This document shows positions 6,699 to 9,826 of a stretch of 9,826 bases of DNA, one piece after another. The stretch is from an uncultured Variovorax sp. (lineage in GTDB: Bacteria; Pseudomonadota; Gammaproteobacteria; Burkholderiales; Burkholderiaceae_C). The stretch covers positions 1 to 9,826 of the forward strand of contig CAIQMJ010000221.1 of the NCBI GenBank assembly GCA_903872875.1. Direction: 5' to 3'. Every line of letters begins with the position of its first letter. The first letter of the stretch is position 1. The notes beneath the pieces are model-generated. The model was not told the DNA's origin, ran no database searches, and saw only the letters and a program-made list of their open reading frames with translations. Made by a program: the position numbers and the translations under genes.

Positions 6699-7802
6699 AT
6701 GACTTCAGCGATTCCACCCACGCGCGCGACAGGGACTGAGTCATCGGCCGTGCGCAGCACGGGCACAGGCACAGGCCCCAACGCCAATGCGAACCCGTCC
6801 GGCGTCATGGCTGCGCGCCAGCGGTCCGAGGTGATCTACACGGCGGTCATGACCTCCGAAGAGAAGAAGCGCTTTCGTGCCGGCATGTTCACGTCGGAGG
6901 CGACGACCAGCGGCAACCGCCGCACGGCTGAACAGCGGACTGCGGCACAGACGACACGAACCAACCACCTGCCGGCATCGTCCCTGGCAGCAGCGGCCCC
7001 AGGCCGCAGACAGCCGACCGACGCACAGCAACGGCAGAACCAGACACTTGCCGCGCTGATTCAGCGAGATTTCGGAATCTCGGTCAGGGTACTTGCGCAC
7101 CGTTCGGAAGCCAGGGTCAGCGACGAAGCGCAGGTGTGGATGGACAACCGGCGGGGCGGCATATCCGGACGGACGGCCGAGGGAGGAAAATTTCACGCGA
7201 ACAGCTACCAAGAGGCCTGCGCGAAGCTCACGGAGAAGTCCAGGCTCCGTGAGCTTCGCGAGACATTCGAACATGGACTCCTGGAACTCACGGGACGCGT
7301 GCAGCAGCACTGGCAAGGCCGATTGACCGTGAGCGCGCAACAACCCCCGCGCGATTGCCCGTACGCAACGGTCTGGCCTCTCGCCACCGGGGAGGTTGGA
7401 CTGCAGCTGCCGGGCGAGCGGCCTGTGGCACTCCGGAACATGGCAGAGGTCGAGCATGTATTGAAGAGCCGCGCCATCTTCCCGGCGGCGCCCAGCTTCT
7501 ACGACCCGGCCGCTTTTCGGGATGCAGTACAGCGGCGTTGGAACGGTCGGGTCAAGGCGGTGATGCCTGCTCATGGCGTCCTGCACCGGCATGCAACGGT
7601 CGGATTTCTACCCGACGGCACCCTGGTCGCCGGGGTTCCCTTCCATCGATCGAAGGTGGTGACGATCCACGAGGTCGATCAGTACTTCATCGACCATGGG
7701 ATTCATCCAGCACCGGATTCTCCGGAGCTGCAACCGAAAAAGGAATCTCTCCTCCGTCGGGCAGCCCATCAACTCCATCGACTGGCCAACGAACGCCCCT
7801 GA
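6699..7802 (+). CDS. Unrecognised 367-aa protein with effector-like N-terminus and three internal repeats
   Basis: I do not recognise a family. The first 25 residues contain 13 Ser, Thr or Pro and only one acidic residue (E14), as in type III secretion signals. Residues 1-115 look low-complexity and disordered. Residues about 116-338 hold three divergent repeats of 76-80 residues, each with a helix ending (I/V)Q-x-x-(W/F), a strand (AQVW, ATVW, ATVG) and a closing helix (e.g. EVEHVLKSR, EVDQYFIDH). The C-terminal tail is basic. There is no signal peptide or membrane segment, so it is cytosolic or exported by a dedicated system. The ATG at 6699 is preceded only by a weak purine-rich stretch; an internal ATG at 6804 (M37) is possible but would remove the Ser/Thr-rich leader. 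An hrp-type box lies upstream. Codons include TCA (S3, S15) and CTA (L304), absent from the 2008-codon neighbour, which suggests a different history. The effector role is inference. Confidence 0.75.
   Translation: MTSAIPPTRATGTESSAVRSTGTGTGPNANANPSGVMAARQRSEVIYTAVMTSEEKKRFRAGMFTSEATTSGNRRTAEQRTAAQTTRTNHLPASSLAAAAPGRRQPTDAQQRQNQTLAALIQRDFGISVRVLAHRSEARVSDEAQVWMDNRRGGISGRTAEGGKFHANSYQEACAKLTEKSRLRELRETFEHGLLELTGRVQQHWQGRLTVSAQQPPRDCPYATVWPLATGEVGLQLPGERPVALRNMAEVEHVLKSRAIFPAAPSFYDPAAFRDAVQRRWNGRVKAVMPAHGVLHRHATVGFLPDGTLVAGVPFHRSKVVTIHEVDQYFIDHGIHPAPDSPELQPKKESLLRRAAHQLHRLANERP
7044..7712 (+). repeat. Three divergent protein repeats within the effector-like gene
   Basis: The repeats cover residues about 116-183, 192-263 and 270-338. 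Aligned anchors are IQRDFGISVRV (121-131), VQQHWQGRLTV (201-211) and VQRRWNGRVKAV (277-288); then AQVW (144-147), ATVW (223-226) and ATVG (299-302); then in repeats 2 and 3 EVEHVLKSRAIFPA (250-263) against EVDQYFIDHGIHPA (325-338). Spacing between equivalent anchors is 79-80 residues from repeat 1 to 2 and about 76 from 2 to 3. The DNA is not repetitive at this scale, so the duplications are old. Confidence 0.6.
7220..7260. repeat. 16-bp perfect inverted repeat with 9-nt loop inside the effector-like gene
   Basis: The arm at 7220-7235 (CGCGAAGCTCACGGAG) is the exact reverse complement of the arm at 7245-7260, with loop AAGTCCAGG at 7236-7244. It would form a very stable hairpin in RNA or extruded DNA. 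It is in frame and encodes AKLTE (175-179) and LRELR (183-187) at the junction between protein repeats 1 and 2. No T tract follows, so a standard intrinsic terminator is unlikely. Possible roles are transcript stability, attenuation, a recombination or binding site, or a remnant of a short palindromic mobile repeat. Confidence 0.85.
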
Positions 7803-7809
7803 GGGGTTT
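7796..7809 (+). terminator. Weak candidate terminator overlapping the stop codon of the effector-like gene
   Basis: CCCC (7796-7799), loop TGA (which is the stop codon), GGGG (7803-7806), then TTT. The 4-bp stem, extendable by one G-T pair, and three Ts are weak for an intrinsic terminator. The placement between convergent genes is suitable. Confidence 0.2.
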
Positions 7810-7857
7810 CACGACAACATGCCTACCGGCGACTTCTCACGCTTCGAGGAACGTGCC

Positions 7858-8067
7858 TCAGTACCGACCCGGATCGCCAGGGCGTCGGTCGTAGCGGTTC
7901 GGCACGCCGTCGCCGTCTCGATCCCGGTCATAGCGGTTGGGCACACCATCCCGGTCACGGTCCGAGTAGCCCGGTCCTGGTCGATAGGGCCGGGGCTGGT
8001 CGTAGGGCACGACGACGCAGCCGGCCAACACGGCGGAAGCGACGAGCACGAGCGCAAGTGTCTTCAT
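7858..8067 (-). CDS. Small outer-membrane-type lipoprotein with two calcium-loop repeats, 69 aa
   Basis: The N-terminus MKTLALVLVASAVLAGC is a lipoprotein signal with lipobox LAGC and the lipidated cysteine at C17. Val at +2 rather than Asp favours sorting to the outer membrane. The 52-residue mature part has a Pro/Tyr-rich linker (VVVPYDQPRPYRPGPGY) and then two acidic 12-residue loops. The start is set by AGGAG (8074-8078, read on the minus strand) 6 nt before the ATG. The reading frame stays open well upstream of this ATG, but that extension has no supporting signal and would bury the lipoprotein signal. The gene is convergent with the effector-like gene (55 bp between stops) and divergent from pbpC (92 bp between starts). 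Short lipoproteins with such Asp-rich repeats are common in Burkholderiales and mostly uncharacterised; calcium binding is inferred from the motif. Confidence 0.85.
   Translation of the reverse strand: MKTLALVLVASAVLAGCVVVPYDQPRPYRPGPGYSDRDRDGVPNRYDRDRDGDGVPNRYDRRPGDPGRY
7888..7962 (-). repeat. Two EF-hand/thrombospondin-type-3-like loops in the lipoprotein
   Basis: Loop 1, residues 36-47 (DRDRDGVPNRYD), and loop 2, residues 49-60 (DRDGDGVPNRYD), differ at one position. Each places acidic residues at loop positions 1, 3, 5 and 12, Gly at 6 and Asn at 9, the pattern of calcium-coordinating DxDxDG loops. The near identity of the two copies, also visible in the DNA, suggests a recent tandem duplication. 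Confidence 0.7.
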
Positions 8068-8149
8068 CTGGATCTCCTGAAGCTGCGGCGGCAGGGAATG
8101 CACCGCATCGCGCCAAGGTGCGTGCAGAGTTCGCGATTGCCGACACCAC

Positions 8150-8153
8150 GGAG
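8150..8153 (+). promoter_or_regulatory. Ribosome binding site supporting a GTG start for pbpC
   Basis: GGAG lies 6 nt upstream of the GTG at 8160. The overlapping ATG at 8158 is in another frame and hits a stop after two further codons, so GTG is the start this site serves. A second option is ATG 8235, preceded by GGGGGA at 8220-8225, but that start would drop the basic residues before the membrane anchor. Confidence 0.55.
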
Positions 8154-8159
8154 TCGCAT

Positions 8160-9826
8160 GTGCGAGTAGTCCCGCTTCGCTTTCTGCGCAGACTGAATTC
8201 CGGGCGTGCGAGCCTGCCTGGGGGATGGTTCGCCATGGCGGCGTTGTGGCTCGGCTGCGCCGCAGCCGCGCCGGCCTGGGCGCTCGCAGGTTTCGATGAG
8301 GTGCGACATGACTTTCATCCTTCCGACACAGCCGTGCTCGACCGTGACGGCGCACTGCTGCAGCGCGTGCGCACCGACGCCACGGTGCGCCGCGGGCAAT
8401 GGATCGCGCTGGCCGACATCTCGCCGGCGCTGCGGACCGCCATGGTGCTGAGCGAGGACCGGCGCTTCTTCGAGCACAGCGGCGTCGACTGGCGGGCCGT
8501 TTCGGCGGCCGCCTGGGGCAATCTCTGGAACACGCGCACGCGCGGCGCATCGACCATCACGATGCAGCTGGCCGGGCTGCTCGACGATGACTTGCGACGC
8601 GCGGGCAGTGGACGCACGCTGACGCAGAAGCTCGGCCAGACCGTGGCGGCGGCGCAGCTTGAGCGCCAATGGCGCAAGGACCAGATCCTCGAGGCGTACC
8701 TCAACACCGTGCCGTTCCGCGGCGAGATCGTGGGTATCGATGCGCTCTCGCGCACCCTGTTCGGCAAGGCGCCGCACGGCCTCGATGCGCGCGAGGCCGC
8801 GGTCGCATCGGCCCTGGTGCGCGCGCCCAATGCGCGGCCTGCGCTCGTGGCGCAGCGCGCCTGCGAGGTGCTCCGCGCGATGGAGCCGACCACGCGACCC
8901 GACTGCAGCGCGATCGACATGTTCGCCAGCGCCGCACTGCAACGGCGCGCCTTCGATTCAAGCGAAGGCATCGCGCCCCATGTCGCTGCCCGGGTGATCC
9001 GCGACGCCGCGACCCACGACCCCGGGCCAGCTGGGGCCGCAGTGCGCTCCACGCTGCGCGCCCCCCTGCAGCGCTTTGCGCTCGGTACGCTGCAACGCCA
9101 CCTGCGCGAGCTCAGCGGACGGCATGTGGAAGACGGCGCACTCGTCGTGCTCGACAACGCGAGCGGCGACGTGCTGGCCTGGGTCGGCTCCTCTGGCACC
9201 TTGAGCCGCGCGGCCGAGGTCGATGGCGTACTTGCGCAGCGGCAGCCGGGCTCCACGCTGAAGCCGCTGCTGTACGCGCAGGCGATCGCCGAGCGGCGCC
9301 TCACGGCGGCATCGTTGCTGGACGATTCGTCCGCGCAGATCAGCACGGCAAGCGGGCTCTACATTCCGCAGAATTACGACCACCAGTTCAAGGGAGCGGT
9401 GTCGGTGCGCACCGCGCTCGCGGCATCGCTGAATGTGCCGGCGGTACGCACGCTGGTCATGGTGTCACCCGAGTCCTTCGCTCGCCAGTTGCGCAGCACG
9501 GGGCTGCCGCTGCGAGAAGGCGGCGGCTACTACGGCTACAGCCTGGCACTTGGCAGCGCCGAGGTATCGCTGTTGAACCTGAGCAATGCCTACCGCACGC
9601 TGGCCAACGGCGGCCGCTACAGCACGACACGCTTCGTGCTGCCGTCGCGTGCACGCACCGTCGCGGTGGACTTCACGCCCGCCATCGATCCGCGCGCGGC
9701 CTTCATCGTCGGCGACATCCTGTCGGATGCGAATGCGCGCACCCGGACGTTCGGCGTCGACAGCGTGCTCGGCACACGCTTCTGGTCTGCAGTGAAGACC
9801 GGAACGAGCAAGGACATGCGCGACAA
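8160..9826 (+). CDS. pbpC: Penicillin-binding protein 1C (bifunctional transglycosylase/transpeptidase), cut by right edge
   Basis: The first 555 codons of a peptidoglycan synthase are present. A basic N-terminus (RFLRRLNSGR) leads into a hydrophobic anchor at about residues 24-42, placing the enzyme in the periplasm tethered to the inner membrane. The glycosyltransferase (GT51) domain shows SEDRRFFEHSGVD at 98-110, with E99 as expected catalytic glutamate, then GASTITMQL at 129-137, then QKLGQ and DQILEAYLN further on. The transpeptidase domain shows all three active-site motifs: STLK (S365-K368, nucleophile S365), SLN (S423-N425) and KTG (K546-G548). TMQL instead of the usual TQQ of class A enzymes, and the short linker between domains, fit PBP1C. 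The C-terminal BiPBP_C domain would lie past the edge. It follows the alpha-2-macroglobulin gene in orientation but not directly; in many relatives the two are adjacent. The GTG start was chosen for its Shine-Dalgarno sequence and the basic anchor. Confidence 0.92.
   Translation, partial: MRVVPLRFLRRLNSGRASLPGGWFAMAALWLGCAAAAPAWALAGFDEVRHDFHPSDTAVLDRDGALLQRVRTDATVRRGQWIALADISPALRTAMVLSEDRRFFEHSGVDWRAVSAAAWGNLWNTRTRGASTITMQLAGLLDDDLRRAGSGRTLTQKLGQTVAAAQLERQWRKDQILEAYLNTVPFRGEIVGIDALSRTLFGKAPHGLDAREAAVASALVRAPNARPALVAQRACEVLRAMEPTTRPDCSAIDMFASAALQRRAFDSSEGIAPHVAARVIRDAATHDPGPAGAAVRSTLRAPLQRFALGTLQRHLRELSGRHVEDGALVVLDNASGDVLAWVGSSGTLSRAAEVDGVLAQRQPGSTLKPLLYAQAIAERRLTAASLLDDSSAQISTASGLYIPQNYDHQFKGAVSVRTALAASLNVPAVRTLVMVSPESFARQLRSTGLPLREGGGYYGYSLALGSAEVSLLNLSNAYRTLANGGRYSTTRFVLPSRARTVAVDFTPAIDPRAAFIVGDILSDANARTRTFGVDSVLGTRFWSAVKTGTSKDMRD

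Noticed and set aside
6754..6773. Short GGCACA/GGCACG direct repeats near the start of the effector-like gene
   Set aside because: Only about three imperfect hexamer units encoding a Thr-Gly run; too short to call a functional tandem repeat.
6741..7592. 283-codon minus-strand frame opposite the effector-like gene
   Set aside because: The plus frame has internal repeats and an upstream promoter-like box; the minus frame shows only Arg-rich shadow composition.
7858..8550. 230-codon version of the small lipoprotein extended upstream into pbpC
   Set aside because: The internal ATG at 8067 has a good AGGAG and begins a textbook lipoprotein signal peptide; the extension is Arg/Ala-rich antisense of pbpC.
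8315..9346. 343-codon minus-strand frame opposite pbpC (and another at 8064-8942)
   Set aside because: Pure shadow of pbpC, whose plus frame carries all glycosyltransferase and transpeptidase motifs.
1..9826. CRISPR arrays, tRNA or rRNA genes, insertion sequences, transposase or integrase genes
   Set aside because: No regularly spaced repeats, cloverleaf sequences, transposase motifs or terminal inverted repeats were found, so no mobile element can be named for the segment between the alpha-2-macroglobulin gene and pbpC.

Overview
The window is GC-rich, with strongly G/C-ending codons. It reads as chromosome of a beta-proteobacterium, most likely Burkholderiales and perhaps Comamonadaceae. 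This is inferred from codon style and from the gene set: an OpgC-type membrane protein, a very long thioester alpha-2-macroglobulin, and penicillin-binding protein 1C. No ribosomal or other taxonomic marker is present, so the genus is a guess.

Layout. Positions 1-370 (minus) hold the first 123 codons of an OpgC-family membrane protein that runs off the left edge. A 158-bp divergent intergenic region follows, with a -10-like hexamer for the OpgC gene and a 14-bp perfect palindrome. Positions 529-6555 (plus) encode a 2008-residue exported alpha-2-macroglobulin with an intact CLEQ thioester motif. Positions 6556-6698 are intergenic and contain a TTCG-N16-TTCG sequence matching the hrpII/PIP box used by HrpB/HrpX-type regulators of type III secretion genes. 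Positions 6699-7802 (plus) encode an unrecognised 367-residue protein with a Ser/Thr/Pro-rich, effector-like N-terminus and three divergent repeats of about 76-80 residues. A 16-bp perfect inverted repeat lies inside this gene. Positions 7858-8067 (minus) encode a 69-residue lipoprotein with two EF-hand/thrombospondin-type-3-like calcium loops. From 8160 to the right edge (plus) is the first 555 codons of pbpC.

How the genes fit together. In many Gram-negative bacteria the thioester alpha-2-macroglobulin and PBP1C genes are neighbours. The pair is thought to form a periplasmic defence-and-repair module: the macroglobulin traps proteases that breach the outer membrane and PBP1C repairs peptidoglycan. 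Here both partners are present in the same orientation, but about 1.6 kb of other genes separates them.

That intervening segment is the most interesting part of the window. It combines an hrp-type promoter motif, an effector-like orphan with internal repeats and off-type codon use, and a long perfect hairpin. The best hypothesis is a candidate type III secreted protein of a new or unrecognised family, inserted between two core envelope genes. No type III secretion gene lies in the window, so this remains inference.
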